Shown: positions 28,805 to 37,910, numbered from the stretch's first letter. The stretch is DNA of 64,000 nt from Rhizobium sp. 9140 (GCF_900067135.1 NZ_FJUR01000001.1:62001-126000); one strand, 5' to 3'. The notes: generated by a model from the sequence alone, not told the origin. Numbers and translations are program-made.

Positions 28805-29063
28805 GCGTGATCCTCCGGTCGTCATCGGCCACCGCCTGGGCAATGGCATCGTCCATCTCTTCGATCGTCAGGCTCACTCCATTGGGAGCGCGACCGAGAA
28901 TACCGGCAAACTCCATGATACTTCTGGTCTTCGCCCGGATTTTGACCTCACCATCCTCGATGATGAAATCCATCTGATCGCCCGGATTGAGGTCCAAATA
29001 TTTCCGGACCTCGATCGGTATCGTCGTCTGTCCTTTGGATGTCAGTTTCGCAGCATAGCCCAT
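28755..29063 (-). CDS. AbrB/MazE-type antitoxin
   Basis: 102 residues. A SpoVT-AbrB swapped-hairpin DNA-binding domain lies in the first 45 (AAKLTSKGQTTIPIEVRKYL, then DFIIEDGEVKIRAK), and an acidic C-terminal tail that would wrap the toxin follows (SLTIEEMDDAIAQAVADDD). The start is taken at 29063 with GGAG upstream; an ATG four codons earlier (29075) lies within a 9-bp-arm palindrome that is a likely operator. Together with the PIN gene it forms a module inserted between ruvA and ruvB. Confidence 0.85.
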   Translation of the reverse strand: MGYAAKLTSKGQTTIPIEVRKYLDLNPGDQMDFIIEDGEVKIRAKTRSIMEFAGILGRAPNGVSLTIEEMDDAIAQAVADDDRRITRDWNRYKRASPVSDDG

Positions 29064-29073
29064 AAGACGCTCC

Positions 29074-29103
29074 ATTCCTTACCTTCGTACCATAGTAAGG
29101 AAT
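29074..29103. promoter_or_regulatory. Palindromic operator of the AbrB/PIN module
   Basis: Perfect 9-bp arms ATTCCTTAC (29074-29082) and GTAAGGAAT (29095-29103) with a 12-nt spacer, right at the antitoxin start. Antitoxins of this type usually repress their own promoter, so autoregulation is a reasonable inference. Confidence 0.55.
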
Positions 29104-29121
29104 CCCCTCGCAGACAAGGAA

Positions 29122-29739
29122 TCACTGCGACAACTCCCGCAGACCCAGCCGGATCAGCTTGGCACTGTCGGCCCCCTCGCCCCCATTGCGCAGGGCTGCG
29201 GCGATGGCGTTGGCGGCCTGATCGCGGGAATAGCCGAGATTGGTCAGCGCCGAGACGGCATCCGCGACCGGGGCCGGCACGGCCCCCTCTCCCAGTTCCT
29301 GCTTGAAGCCAATGCCGGCAGAAGCCTCACCGGCGAAGGCCGGGGCCTTGTTCTTCAGCTCGGTGACGATGCGCACGGCCACCTTCGGGCCGACGCCAGG
29401 CGCACGCGAGATGGAGGTCTTGTCCTGCAACGCGATAGCGTTGGCGAGTTCGCCAGGGGTGAGGACCGAGAGGACGGCAAGCGCGACCTTGGCACCGACG
29501 CCCTGGACGCTCTGCAACAGGCGGAACCATTCGCGCTCCAGCGCGGAGAGGAAGCCGAACAGGCGCAACTGGTCTTCTCGGACATAGGTCTCGATGAACA
29601 GCACGGCCGCCTCGCCGGTCGAGCCGAGCTTGCCGAGGGTGCGCGCGGAACAATAGGCGACATAACCGACGCCATGGACGTCGATCACAACATGGTCGTC
29701 GCCGATCTCGTCGATCGTGCCCTTCAACTTGCCAATCAT
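29122..29739 (-). CDS. ruvA: Holliday junction DNA helicase subunit RuvA
   Basis: Junction-recognition subunit of RuvAB. 205 residues: N-terminal OB fold (1-64, [21 protein letters not shown]), tandem helix-hairpin-helix motifs ([18 protein letters not shown] and [19 protein letters not shown]), and a C-terminal three-helix domain that contacts RuvB ([20 protein letters not shown]). It follows ruvC by 45 bp and is separated from ruvB by the toxin-antitoxin pair. Confidence 0.96.
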   Translation of the reverse strand: MIGKLKGTIDEIGDDHVVIDVHGVGYVAYCSARTLGKLGSTGEAAVLFIETYVREDQLRLFGFLSALEREWFRLLQSVQGVGAKVALAVLSVLTPGELANAIALQDKTSISRAPGVGPKVAVRIVTELKNKAPAFAGEASAGIGFKQELGEGAVPAPVADAVSALTNLGYSRDQAANAIAAALRNGGEGADSAKLIRLGLRELSQ

Positions 29740-29784
29740 CCGCTGAGGTCCCCGAGAAAAAGAAGAAAGCTTACAGGAAAGTCG

Positions 29785-30309
29785 TCATGCCGTGGCGGCC
29801 GCGATGCGATGGGCGAGACTGCCGGCAAAGCTCTGGCGGTTGTGGGCGTGGCAGATGGCGATGGCCAGCGCGTCCGCGGCATCGTTGCCCTTGAAGGTCG
29901 CCTTAGGCATCAGAACCTTGATCATCATGTGGATCTGCTGCTTTTCACCATGCCCGACGCCGATCACCGATTTCTTGACGGCGTTCGGCGCATATTCCGC
30001 CACCCTCAGCCCGGCGCGGGCCGGCACCAGCATGGCGATGCCGCGAGCCTGCCCGAGCTTCAGCGTCGCCACGGCGTCCTTGTTGACGAAGGTCTGCTCG
30101 ACAGCCGCTTCGTCCGGCTTGTGAAGATGGATGATATCGGCAAGCCCGTCATGCAGCTGGCAGAGCCGCGAGGCGAGATCAGCATCGCCATCCGACAGGA
30201 TCGTGCCGGAATCCACGAAGCGTAGCGTGTTGCCCAGCGTGTCTATCACGCCCCATCCCATGCGGCGGAGCCCGGGATCGATACCGATAATGCGAATCGT
30301 GGATTGCAT
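29785..30309 (-). CDS. ruvC: Crossover junction endodeoxyribonuclease RuvC
   Basis: Resolvase cutting Holliday junctions. 174 residues with the RNase H-like fold. The first catalytic Asp is in [14 protein letters not shown], the Glu in [23 protein letters not shown], and the last acidic pair in [12 protein letters not shown]. It heads the ruvC-ruvA-(TA)-ruvB minus-strand run. It is divergent from a luciferase-like monooxygenase. Confidence 0.96.
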   Translation of the reverse strand: MQSTIRIIGIDPGLRRMGWGVIDTLGNTLRFVDSGTILSDGDADLASRLCQLHDGLADIIHLHKPDEAAVEQTFVNKDAVATLKLGQARGIAMLVPARAGLRVAEYAPNAVKKSVIGVGHGEKQQIHMMIKVLMPKATFKGNDAADALAIAICHAHNRQSFAGSLAHRIAAATA

Positions 30310-30459
30310 GAAAATATCCTAGCCTTTGCACCCGGACGCTGCCAGCAAAATGTGAACAAAACAAAAACATCCGCAACGAACGCGTTCTGAGCCGTCCTTG
30401 GATTCGGCAAACGGGTCTCTTACATGACAATGACGTTCATCAATTGAAGGCCGCTTTCC

Positions 30460-31458
30460 ATGGTCCCCTTTTCCATTCTCGACCTGTCGCCGATCACCAA
30501 AGGCAGCACTGTTTCACACGCGCTCGACAACTCGCGGCGACTGGCTCAGGAGGCCGAGCGCGCGGGTTACAAGCGGTTCTGGCTGGCAGAACACCACGGC
30601 ATGAGCGGCATTGCCAGTGCCGCGACCGCGCTTGTCATCTCGCATGTGGCGGCGGGCACGAAGACGATCCGCGTCGGCTCCGGCGGCATCATGCTGCCCA
30701 ACCATTCGCCGCTCGTCATTGCCGAACAGTTCGGCACGCTCGCGGCGCTCTATCCGGGCCGCATCGACCTCGGCCTTGGCCGGGCGCCGGGCACGGACAT
30801 GCGCACGGCGGCGGCGCTCAGGCGCCACATGGAAGGCAGCGCCAATGCCTTCCCGAACGATGTCGTGGAACTGCAGGGCTTGCTCGGCACGCCGCGCGAG
30901 GGCGAGGTGATCGCCACCCCCGGTGCCGGCACCAACGTCCCGATCTGGCTTCTCGGTTCCAGCCATTACAGCGCGCAGCTCGCCGGCATGCTCGGCCTGC
31001 CCTTCGCCTTCGCCTCGCATTTTGCACCGGACATGCTGTTTTCGGCGTTGGAGATCTATCGCGAACGTTTCGAGCCGTCGGCCATTCTCGACAAGCCTTA
31101 CGCCATGGTCGGCATCATGGGCGTGGCCGCGGATACCGACGAGGAAGCGCAGCATCTCTTCACATCGATGCAGCAATCCTTCGTGGCGCTGCGCCGCAAT
31201 GCGCGCGGGCAGTTTCCGCCGCCGGTCGACAGCATGGACGGTCTCTGGAATGCGTCGGAGAAGGGCTTCGTGGATCACGCGATGACCTATGCCATCGTCG
31301 GCGGGCCGGAGACGGTGCGCCGGAAGACGCAGGCGTTCCTCTCGGATACGCGCGCGGACGAACTGATCATCTCCATGCCGATCTTCGACATGGAGGCCCG
31401 ACTGACGTCGGTCCGTCGTTTTGCAGAAGCGCGGCAGGAGCTTGCCGCCGCGGCATGA
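30460..31458 (+). CDS. LLM-class flavin-dependent oxidoreductase (MsnO8/YhbW-like)
   Basis: 332-residue bacterial-luciferase-fold protein. It starts [15 protein letters not shown], then [18 protein letters not shown] and [23 protein letters not shown], the core motifs of this subgroup, and [12 protein letters not shown]. It probably uses reduced FMN from a partner reductase; the substrate is unknown. It sits between ruvC and a convergent diguanylate cyclase gene with only a 7-bp gap, and breaks the common yebC-ruvC adjacency. Confidence 0.88.
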   Translation: MVPFSILDLSPITKGSTVSHALDNSRRLAQEAERAGYKRFWLAEHHGMSGIASAATALVISHVAAGTKTIRVGSGGIMLPNHSPLVIAEQFGTLAALYPGRIDLGLGRAPGTDMRTAAALRRHMEGSANAFPNDVVELQGLLGTPREGEVIATPGAGTNVPIWLLGSSHYSAQLAGMLGLPFAFASHFAPDMLFSALEIYRERFEPSAILDKPYAMVGIMGVAADTDEEAQHLFTSMQQSFVALRRNARGQFPPPVDSMDGLWNASEKGFVDHAMTYAIVGGPETVRRKTQAFLSDTRADELIISMPIFDMEARLTSVRRFAEARQELAAAA

Positions 31459-31465
31459 TTTAGGC

Positions 31466-32923
31466 TCAGCCGCGCAAGCTGGCGGCAGCGCGGCGAAGAT
31501 CGCCGGTGAACGCCGTCTGCTCCCCGGTATCCGCGTTCCCCGCCACGACGACGCAACCGCGGCCAAGCGACTTCGCCTGATAGAGCGCATCGTCCGCCGA
31601 CCGGAAGGCGGCATCGCGGCTCGTTTCCGGGCTCTTGACGTGGCAGAGCCCGAAAGAGGCGGCGATTTCGATGCGATGGCCCGGCGGATAGGCGCCCGGC
31701 AGGTACATCGGCGCCGACAAGGCCTCCCCGAGCCGCCAGCACGCCGCTTCGGCATCCGCAATTGTGATCGATGGCATCAGGATGGCAAACTCGTCGCCGC
31801 CGAGGCGGAAAAGGCGATCCATATCGCGTGTATTCGCGCGCAGCCGTGTTGCGACAGCGCGCAGCAGATCGTCGCCGATCGCGTGACCGAAGGTATCGTT
31901 GACGCCCTTGAAACCATCGAGATCGAGGCACGCCACGACAAATGATCCCGACGAAATTGCCTCTAGATACGCAGTGTCCAGCAGCGCCCGGTTCGCCAGA
32001 CCCGTGAGAACATCATGCGTGGCGGCATGCGTCATCATGCGTTCGCGACCGACCAGCATCTGGGCGGTCGTCTGCGAGATGCGCACCAGCAGAAAACCGC
32101 CGACGAAAAGTACGACGAAGACCGTGAGAACGAGCGGCGTCGCCTGATAGAGCATATCGCGCGCGGGGGTCGGCGGGCGCCATGAGAGGACCTGTATCTC
32201 GCCATCAGGCCCAATGGCGATTTCCGACCGAGCGCGCTCGGGTACGACCTCGCTCAAGGGGCTGACGCGGGCATCATCGAGCAGGAACCGCGTTCCGAAG
32301 AAATCCTGCAGGCTACTGCCGATGGGCATGGCGGTGATCAGCACGGGCGCACGAGGACCACTGACCTGCGACGTACCGAAATCCGGCTGGAACAGGCTCG
32401 CCGACAGAAGCACGGCATCCTGTCCGACGACCTCGATCCGGCTGATGGCGATGGGCTTCGGGATGCCCGGTCCCTTCGGCCCGGCTTCGCGCTTGCGCAC
32501 GTCGGCCACGAGCGGCTCGGCGTCGGCAACGATCCGCTCCGCGCCGCGGGCGAAAAAGGGCCGCGATTTTACCGTCTCATCCGTGCGTGCGTAAAGAACG
32601 GAGTCGTCAGGCTTGAGAACCGCGACAAAGCGCGTTCGCGACGTTCCGATCAACGAGGCGCCGACGTTTCGATCCGTCCACTCGAAATCGAACGTGTTGT
32701 CGAGCTTGGCGATCGCCTCGTCCCAGATGGTCCATGAGGTCAGTGCGAATTCGATATCGGCGATCCAGAGCGCGAGATTGCGCTCGACCAGCGTCTCCTG
32801 CTGAACCCGCGCCTCGCCGTCGATCCGCGCCGCGCCGTAATAGGGAACGGTCGCCATGGCGGCAATGAAAAGGGCGACGCCGCCGATGGCGGGTCCGATC
32901 AGTCTGAGGTGAACGAAACGCAT
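31466..32923 (-). CDS. Membrane diguanylate cyclase with CHASE4-like sensor
   Basis: 485 residues from the ATG at 32923. TM1 is about 7-27. The periplasmic domain (about 30-260), with RNLALWIADIEFALTSWTIWDEA, fits CHASE4. TM2 is 262-280, and the GGDEF domain runs from about 300 to 465. The active-site motif GGDEF is intact at 375-379 and the inhibitory-site RxxD (366-369, RDMD) is five residues before it, so c-di-GMP synthesis with product feedback is predicted. No EAL domain is present. Signal unknown. The upstream open frame to 33085 lacks a ribosome site and family match. Confidence 0.9.
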   Translation of the reverse strand: MRFVHLRLIGPAIGGVALFIAAMATVPYYGAARIDGEARVQQETLVERNLALWIADIEFALTSWTIWDEAIAKLDNTFDFEWTDRNVGASLIGTSRTRFVAVLKPDDSVLYARTDETVKSRPFFARGAERIVADAEPLVADVRKREAGPKGPGIPKPIAISRIEVVGQDAVLLSASLFQPDFGTSQVSGPRAPVLITAMPIGSSLQDFFGTRFLLDDARVSPLSEVVPERARSEIAIGPDGEIQVLSWRPPTPARDMLYQATPLVLTVFVVLFVGGFLLVRISQTTAQMLVGRERMMTHAATHDVLTGLANRALLDTAYLEAISSGSFVVACLDLDGFKGVNDTFGHAIGDDLLRAVATRLRANTRDMDRLFRLGGDEFAILMPSITIADAEAACWRLGEALSAPMYLPGAYPPGHRIEIAASFGLCHVKSPETSRDAAFRSADDALYQAKSLGRGCVVVAGNADTGEQTAFTGDLRRAAASLRG

Positions 32924-33157
32924 CGCCCGGCCCGCTTTCCATCCAGCATTCAGGTTGGACCTGCGCGGAAACCGCGCATCGGAAGCGACATGGGCCTCCG
33001 CAGTCCGTCGGCCGACGCGGGAAACGCCTCGATGACAACGAGGCGTCGGCAGCAGCAGACGGACTGCATGCTGACCGACAGACATTACGATTAAGTTAGC
33101 AAGGGCGCACCCTCACACCAAAAACAACCGGCGCAAGACGTGATTGCAACCTGCGGG

Positions 33158-33904
33158 TCAGGCCGACAGCTTGGCCATGACCTCGTCGGACACTTCGAAA
33201 TTGGCGTAGACGTTCTGCACGTCGTCGTCGTCTTCCAGGGTGTCGATGAGCTTCATCAGGGATTCCGCCCGCTCTTCGTCAACGGGAACGCTGTTCTGCG
33301 CCTTCCAGATCGCCTTCACCGTCTCGGCTTCGCCGAGCGTCGCTTCCAGCGCCTTGGAGACCTCGCCGATATCCTCGAAACCACAGATGATCGTGTGGCC
33401 ATCCTCGTCGCTGGTCACGTCCTCGGCACCGGCTTCGATGGCCGCCTCCATGACGGCGTCCGCCGTGCCGACATCGGGCTTGTAGATGATTTCGCCGACG
33501 CGATCGAACGAGAAGGAGACCGAGCCGGTTTCACCCAGCGCGCCGCCGGCCTTGGTGAAGGTCGAGCGGACATTGGACGCAGTGCGGTTTCGGTTGTCGG
33601 TCAGCGCCTCGACGATAACGGCGACGCCGCCCGGGCCGTAGCCCTCATAACGGATTTCGTCGTAGTTCTCGCTGTCGGCACCCGATGCCTTCTTGACGGC
33701 GCGTTCGATATTGTCGCGCGGCATGGACTGGGCCTTGGCATTCTGGATGGCAAGGCGCAGGCGGGCATTCATCGAGGGATCGGGAAGGCCGGCCTTGGCC
33801 GCGACGGTGATTTCGCGCGCGAGCTTGGAAAACATCTTGGAGCGCACGGCATCCTGGCGGCCCTTGCGATGCATGATGTTCTTGAACTGTGAATGGCCGG
33901 CCAT
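33158..33904 (-). CDS. yebC: YebC/TACO1-family regulatory protein
   Basis: 248 residues beginning [25 protein letters not shown], the family signature, followed by [12 protein letters not shown] and the central [19 protein letters not shown] block. YebC proteins bind DNA or ribosomes; recent work links them to relief of stalling at proline-rich motifs. Often placed immediately before ruvC; here the GGDEF and LLM genes lie between. Confidence 0.95.
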   Translation of the reverse strand: MAGHSQFKNIMHRKGRQDAVRSKMFSKLAREITVAAKAGLPDPSMNARLRLAIQNAKAQSMPRDNIERAVKKASGADSENYDEIRYEGYGPGGVAVIVEALTDNRNRTASNVRSTFTKAGGALGETGSVSFSFDRVGEIIYKPDVGTADAVMEAAIEAGAEDVTSDEDGHTIICGFEDIGEVSKALEATLGEAETVKAIWKAQNSVPVDEERAESLMKLIDTLEDDDDVQNVYANFEVSDEVMAKLSA

Positions 33905-34010
33905 GGCGCCCTCTTGGATAAACTCTGCCGATGATGGGATCGGGCCGCCTTATAATTTCATCCGGCCGGTTCGTCCAGCCTGTTGTCCGGCTCATCGCGG
34001 GTGCAAAGCC

Positions 34011-34859
34011 TCAAAGGCCCTGGAGAACCATGATCAGCGGCTTCTTTGGCAGGGTGCGCAGCGAGACGGTGACGGTGGCGCTGTCAGCCATCTTGCGGTC
34101 GAAGCCGGGACCGAAGAGGCCGAGGAAGCTTTCGACCGGCGGGCCGCGCCGGTGCATCGGCAGGATCAGCGCGGAGCGCAGCCGGGTGACCACGCGCACC
34201 ATGCTCTCCGCGCCCATCGTCAGCCCGCCATCCACCGGCACCATCACCACGTCCAGACGGCCGATCTCGGCGTAATCCGTCTCGTCGAGCTCGTGATGCA
34301 AATGGCCGAGATGGCCGACGCAGAGGCCGGCAACCTCGAAGATGAAGATCGAATTGCCGTCCGGCTCCATCGCGCCGCCATAGCCGGCGCGAATGTCGGT
34401 CGGCACATTGCGGATATAGGCGTCGCCGACGACGAGATCGTGATCGGCGGCGTTGCCGTCGTCGCTCCAGCCATGCAGCACGTGGGCGATCTCAGGCCCC
34501 GGCGTCAGCGTGTAGTGCGTCGAATGCGCCTTGTTCATCGTCGCCACCATCGGCGGCTGCGGCGGGCGGTGAAAGCCGGAATAGTCGGTCGCGATCGTCA
34601 CCCCGCCCGGCGTTTCCAAGAGGAAGGTGGAGTGTCCGAGAAAGGTGATGGCAACGGTCTGGTCGCGTGTTGCAGCCTGCTGAAGAGAGAATGCGAAGGG
34701 ATCGGCGCTCGCCAACTGGACGAAACCGGCGTCCGGCAACGCCTGTGCGATCGCCTGACACTGGCTGACCGCCCGCTCCTGAGCGAGCGCCGGCGCCTGC
34801 AGGAAGGCGAAGCCGGCAGAGGCAAGGACAGCGCAGGTGAGAACGGCAGATCGCAGCAT
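34011..34859 (-). CDS. Exported metallo-beta-lactamase-fold protein (UlaG-like), atypical metal site
   Basis: 282 residues with a signal peptide (cut near ALA-QE, about 27). The fold is recognisable from ITFLGHSTFLLETPGGVTIATDYSG and later GHLGHLHHEL, VVMVPVDGGLTM and ILPMH. The usual HxHxDH metal motif is degenerate: the matching segment reads NKAHSTHYT, lacking the first His and the Asp. It may therefore bind one metal or have changed chemistry. It stands alone between yebC and the BrnT-BrnA gene. Confidence 0.8.
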   Translation of the reverse strand: MLRSAVLTCAVLASAGFAFLQAPALAQERAVSQCQAIAQALPDAGFVQLASADPFAFSLQQAATRDQTVAITFLGHSTFLLETPGGVTIATDYSGFHRPPQPPMVATMNKAHSTHYTLTPGPEIAHVLHGWSDDGNAADHDLVVGDAYIRNVPTDIRAGYGGAMEPDGNSIFIFEVAGLCVGHLGHLHHELDETDYAEIGRLDVVMVPVDGGLTMGAESMVRVVTRLRSALILPMHRRGPPVESFLGLFGPGFDRKMADSATVTVSLRTLPKKPLIMVLQGL

Positions 34860-34971
34860 GGCACACCCTGACCCGGTTCGGCCTTGTTCGGCGGTCGTGT
34901 CAGGATATGCGCAGGCGGCTCGCGGTAAAGAGGCGATACGTCACAATCGCGTCATTGCCTGAGGAACGGCT

Positions 34972-35514
34972 TTAAGGCTTGGCCGAGCGCAAGACCTTGT
35001 TGATCCGCTCCTCCCAGCCTTCGCCGGTCGCCCGGAACTTGGCGAGGACATCGCCGTCGAGATCGAGGGAAACGCGTTCCCTTGACGCTTCCCGTTCCGC
35101 TTCCACCCGGCGGATGCTTTCGGCGAGATCGGGAAAGACCTCGGCGAAGGGGCGCGCTTGGGCCAGTTCCTCATCCGTTGCCTCTGGAGCGTCAGGATCA
35201 GAAGCGATTCTCGCCTGAATTTCGGCTTCGTCAGTGTCCGTTACGGGCCATAGGGATTTTCTAGCTTTGCTCATAATTGCTCTTTCCTTCTTGCTCGCCA
35301 GACGGAAGGAGATAATTGAAATAGCTTCCGTGCCAAGACGCGAGAAGACCACGGCCGTGATGACATGCTCATATTGCCCGACGGCCAGCATCCGAGCTTT
35401 CTTCGCCGGGACAATGATCGAACGCGAGAAATAGGACATTTCTATATTTGCGAAATCCAGTCCGTGCTTCCGGATATTGCTCTGCCGTTTGATCTCGTTG
35501 AACACGATCCGCAT
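34972..35514 (-). CDS. BrnT-BrnA fused toxin-antitoxin protein
   Basis: One uninterrupted 180-residue frame. Residues 1-80 are a BrnT RNase toxin (FNEIKRQSNIRKHGLDF, then ISIISFRLASKKERAI). Residues 81-180 are a BrnA antitoxin, beginning MSKARKSLWPVTDTDEAEI and ending in a ribbon-helix-helix-like segment (RVSLDLDGDVLAKFRATG). In the usual locus brnT has its own stop, and brnA starts at or just past it. Here no stop exists at the junction. The ATG at 35274 (residue 81) with GGAAAG upstream could still give free BrnA (34972-35274). An imperfect palindrome covers the start. Confidence 0.85.
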   Translation of the reverse strand: MRIVFNEIKRQSNIRKHGLDFANIEMSYFSRSIIVPAKKARMLAVGQYEHVITAVVFSRLGTEAISIISFRLASKKERAIMSKARKSLWPVTDTDEAEIQARIASDPDAPEATDEELAQARPFAEVFPDLAESIRRVEAEREASRERVSLDLDGDVLAKFRATGEGWEERINKVLRSAKP

Positions 35515-35523
35515 GGATATCGT
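35504..35523. promoter_or_regulatory. Imperfect palindrome over the BrnT-BrnA start codon
   Basis: ACGATCC-GCAT-GGAT(A)TCGT, arms of 7 bp with one extra base, covering the start codon at 35512-35514. BrnA is known to repress its own promoter, so this is a candidate operator; it is short and could be chance. Confidence 0.35.
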
Positions 35524-35627
35524 AACACAACCCGCCAGCGCGCCAAGTGGTCTTGGTCGGCAACAGAAAATGCGCTCTGCCGGCTGATGTCAATATGCGT
35601 AACGTCTCATATTCCGCATCGAGACGA

Positions 35628-36452
35628 TCACGCCCAGAAGGACGGTACGGTTTCCGAAAGGCGTGGGCCGATGCGCAAGGGAGCGATGGCTTCGGCAAGG
35701 CCGGTGCGATCGGAGATCTCGACGCCGACGCCGCAGATCGTGGCGGGGCCGGATGCGGCTTCGAAGCGGCCTTTGGGCATTTTGGAGATGAAGCGGTTGA
35801 GCGGCTCCTCCTTTTCCATGCCGAGCGACGAGTCGTAGTCGCCGCACATGCCTGCATCCGACAGGTAGGCGGTGCCGCCGTTGAGGATCTGGTGGTCGGC
35901 GGTCGGCACATGCGTGTGGGTGCCGACGACGAAGCTGGCGCGCCCGTCGACGAAATGGCCGAAGCACTGCTTCTCGCTGGTCGCCTCGGCATGGAAGTCG
36001 AACACGATCGCGTCCGCCTGCTCCGTCAAGGGGCAGGCGGCGAGAATGGCCTCGGCCGACTTGAAGGGATCGTCGAGCTCGGGATGCATGAACACGCGGC
36101 CCATGATGTTGGCGACGAGCACGCGCGCGCCGTTGCGGGCGAAATAGAGGCCGGAGCCGCGCCCGGGCGTGCCTGCGGGATAGTTGGCGGGCCGCAGGAA
36201 CTGGTCGTGCCGCTGGCAGAAGGTCACGGCCTCCTTCTGGTCCCAGACATGGTTGCCGGTGGTGACCACGTCGGCACCGGCATTGATCGTCTCCAGGAAG
36301 ATATCCTCGGTGATCCCGAAGCCGCCGGCCGCGTTTTCGCCATTGACGATGACAAAGTCGAGTTTGAGGTCGGAGACGATGCCCGGAAGCTTTTCCCAGA
36401 CCGTCGTCCGGCCCGTCTTGCCCACCATGTCGCCGAGGAACAGAAGTCTCAT
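35628..36452 (-). CDS. YmdB-type metallophosphoesterase (TIGR00282 family)
   Basis: 274 residues. Metal ligands occur in MRLLFLGDMVGKTGR, VNGENAAGG, TTGNHVWDQ, FDFHAEATSEK and VVGTHTHVPTADHQIL. In Bacillus YmdB hydrolyses 2',3'-cyclic nucleotides and affects biofilm decisions; in alphaproteobacteria it sits next to the formyl-THF ligase as here. The start lies 1 bp after the ygfA stop, so the two are co-translated. Confidence 0.9.
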   Translation of the reverse strand: MRLLFLGDMVGKTGRTTVWEKLPGIVSDLKLDFVIVNGENAAGGFGITEDIFLETINAGADVVTTGNHVWDQKEAVTFCQRHDQFLRPANYPAGTPGRGSGLYFARNGARVLVANIMGRVFMHPELDDPFKSAEAILAACPLTEQADAIVFDFHAEATSEKQCFGHFVDGRASFVVGTHTHVPTADHQILNGGTAYLSDAGMCGDYDSSLGMEKEEPLNRFISKMPKGRFEAASGPATICGVGVEISDRTGLAEAIAPLRIGPRLSETVPSFWA

Positions 36453-36453
36453 A

Positions 36454-37074
36454 TCAGATTGATCTCGCTTGTAAGCCCCGCCGCTGCGTCTCGATCAGGC
36501 CTTCCTCCGTCAGAATGGCGTCAAGCGGGATGTCGTGCGGCTCAAAAGGCACTGATGCCACTTCCTGGCAGGCGAAAGCAATCCCGATCAATCGCGGTCG
36601 CTTGCCCAGCGCGTCGAGACGCGCGATGGCGCGATCGTAATGGCCGGCGCCATAACCGATCCGGTGGCCGCCGCGATCGAAGGCCGAAAGCGGCACCAGC
36701 ATGATATCCGGATCGACCTCCGGCGCCGTCTTGTCGGGTCCGGTGGTGCCGAACCCGGTCTTCACGACGGGTGAACCGGCGCGATATTCGCGGAAGACGA
36801 TGGTTTCGCGGTCGAGAACGACGGGGAGGCAAAGGCGGGCGCCCATGCCACGCAACGCCTCCAAAAGCGGCCGGATGTCGGGTTCGGATCGTATCGGCCA
36901 AAAGCCGGAGACCATGGACCCGGCAAGGTGGAAGGCCCGAGCAAACTCCGGCGTACCGATGTGACGAAGCATCGCGGCGGCGCCGGCAGCCCGCGCCTCC
37001 GGCGACAGCGCATCGCGCAGCGACAGCCGTTCGGCCCGCAGAAGCGCCTTCTGCTCTCTGGATGTTAACGTCAT
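36454..37074 (-). CDS. ygfA: 5-formyltetrahydrofolate cyclo-ligase
   Basis: Returns 5-formyl-THF to 5,10-methenyl-THF using ATP. 206 residues from the ATG at 37074 with GAGGGG upstream. N-terminal helix SREQKALLRAERLSLR, then the nucleotide/folate loops and the C-terminal DRGGHRIGYGAGHYDRAIARL motif characteristic of the family. It lies directly downstream of the 6S RNA gene, the same order found in many proteobacteria (zapA, ssrS, ygfA). Confidence 0.93.
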   Translation of the reverse strand: MTLTSREQKALLRAERLSLRDALSPEARAAGAAAMLRHIGTPEFARAFHLAGSMVSGFWPIRSEPDIRPLLEALRGMGARLCLPVVLDRETIVFREYRAGSPVVKTGFGTTGPDKTAPEVDPDIMLVPLSAFDRGGHRIGYGAGHYDRAIARLDALGKRPRLIGIAFACQEVASVPFEPHDIPLDAILTEEGLIETQRRGLQARSI

Positions 37075-37221
37075 GATCCCCTCATATCGCCATCCGGTTT
37101 GCACCGTCCAGCGAGCGGGATCAATTTTGTCGCATCGTCTACGAGGCTAAGTGCGCGGCAAGACGCTCGTCGCGAGGCCGAACGGCACCGCGTCAAAGCA
37201 CTGACGGCTCAAGGGAGGAGA

Positions 37222-37382
37222 TGAGGTGCGATCCACACGACCGATGGATGTTTACGATCCTGGGTGCCTACAAACGTAGGTGGGCGCCATATGCCCAGGC
37301 CCACGAGCCTGGACAGGGACAGCTCCCGTTGGATCGAGTATGGCCCCAGGGATTGTGGTTCCTGTCGTGAAGCGCAGACCGC
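37222..37382 (-). ncRNA. ssrS: 6S RNA
   Basis: The minus-strand sequence between zapA and ygfA is non-coding and has the alphaproteobacterial 6S pattern. A long irregular hairpin has the paired segments GCCTGGGCAT / GCCCACCTACG..GTAGGCACCCAGG and an open central region, and runs to GATCGCACCTCATC. A -10-like TATATT (near 37389-37394) is spaced for a 5' end near 37380. 6S RNA binds the sigma70 holoenzyme and is the template for pRNA. Ends are approximate. The zapA-ssrS-ygfA order is strong support. Confidence 0.82.
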
Positions 37383-37461
37383 AGAAAAGAATATAGAGTG
37401 CTTCGGCGCGGCATACCAGAGGCCGTTTGCGAAATCGGCGGGGGCGTCTCGAAACGAACGC

Positions 37462-37866
37462 TTAGCGCGGTTGGGCAGGAGGATGGCCAGGCTGGGCGGG
37501 GGGCGCCGGGCGGTTGACGATGCGGGCGGCCAGACCCTGGATCTGGGTCGTGACCTCGCCGAGCGCGGAGGCCAGCGCCTCTTCCGCATCGGCTTCTCTG
37601 GCGACGGCGGCGTCCCGGGCGCGCTTCAGCCCGTCCACTTCGGCCTCCAGCGCCTTTAACCGGCGATCCACCTCGGAAAGTTCGTCCGTCACCATGATGG
37701 CCGCCATCACCGTCAGCCGGAGATCGCCGATCTCGCCGAACTGGCCCTTGAGATGGCTGACATACTGGTCGAAGCGCAGAGCGAGATCGGTGAGATGCCC
37801 CTCCTGCCCCTCCTCACAGGCCATGCGATAGGCCTTACCGTCGATCGTCACGGTGACTTGCGCCAT
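37462..37866 (-). CDS. zapA: Cell division protein ZapA
   Basis: FtsZ-ring stabiliser. 134 residues: N-terminal beta-hairpin domain (MAQVTVTIDGKAYRMACEEGQ, then LRFDQYV), a long coiled coil (about 60-112), and a Pro/Ala/Gln-rich tail (APPAQPGHPPAQPR). The length is slightly longer than the enterobacterial protein because of the tail. It lies 44 bp downstream of a DUF4164 coiled-coil gene. Confidence 0.93.
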   Translation of the reverse strand: MAQVTVTIDGKAYRMACEEGQEGHLTDLALRFDQYVSHLKGQFGEIGDLRLTVMAAIMVTDELSEVDRRLKALEAEVDGLKRARDAAVAREADAEEALASALGEVTTQIQGLAARIVNRPAPPAQPGHPPAQPR

Positions 37867-37910
37867 TGGCTAACTCCCGGCCCGAGGCCCGTTGACGGAT
37901 GAGATAGGGA

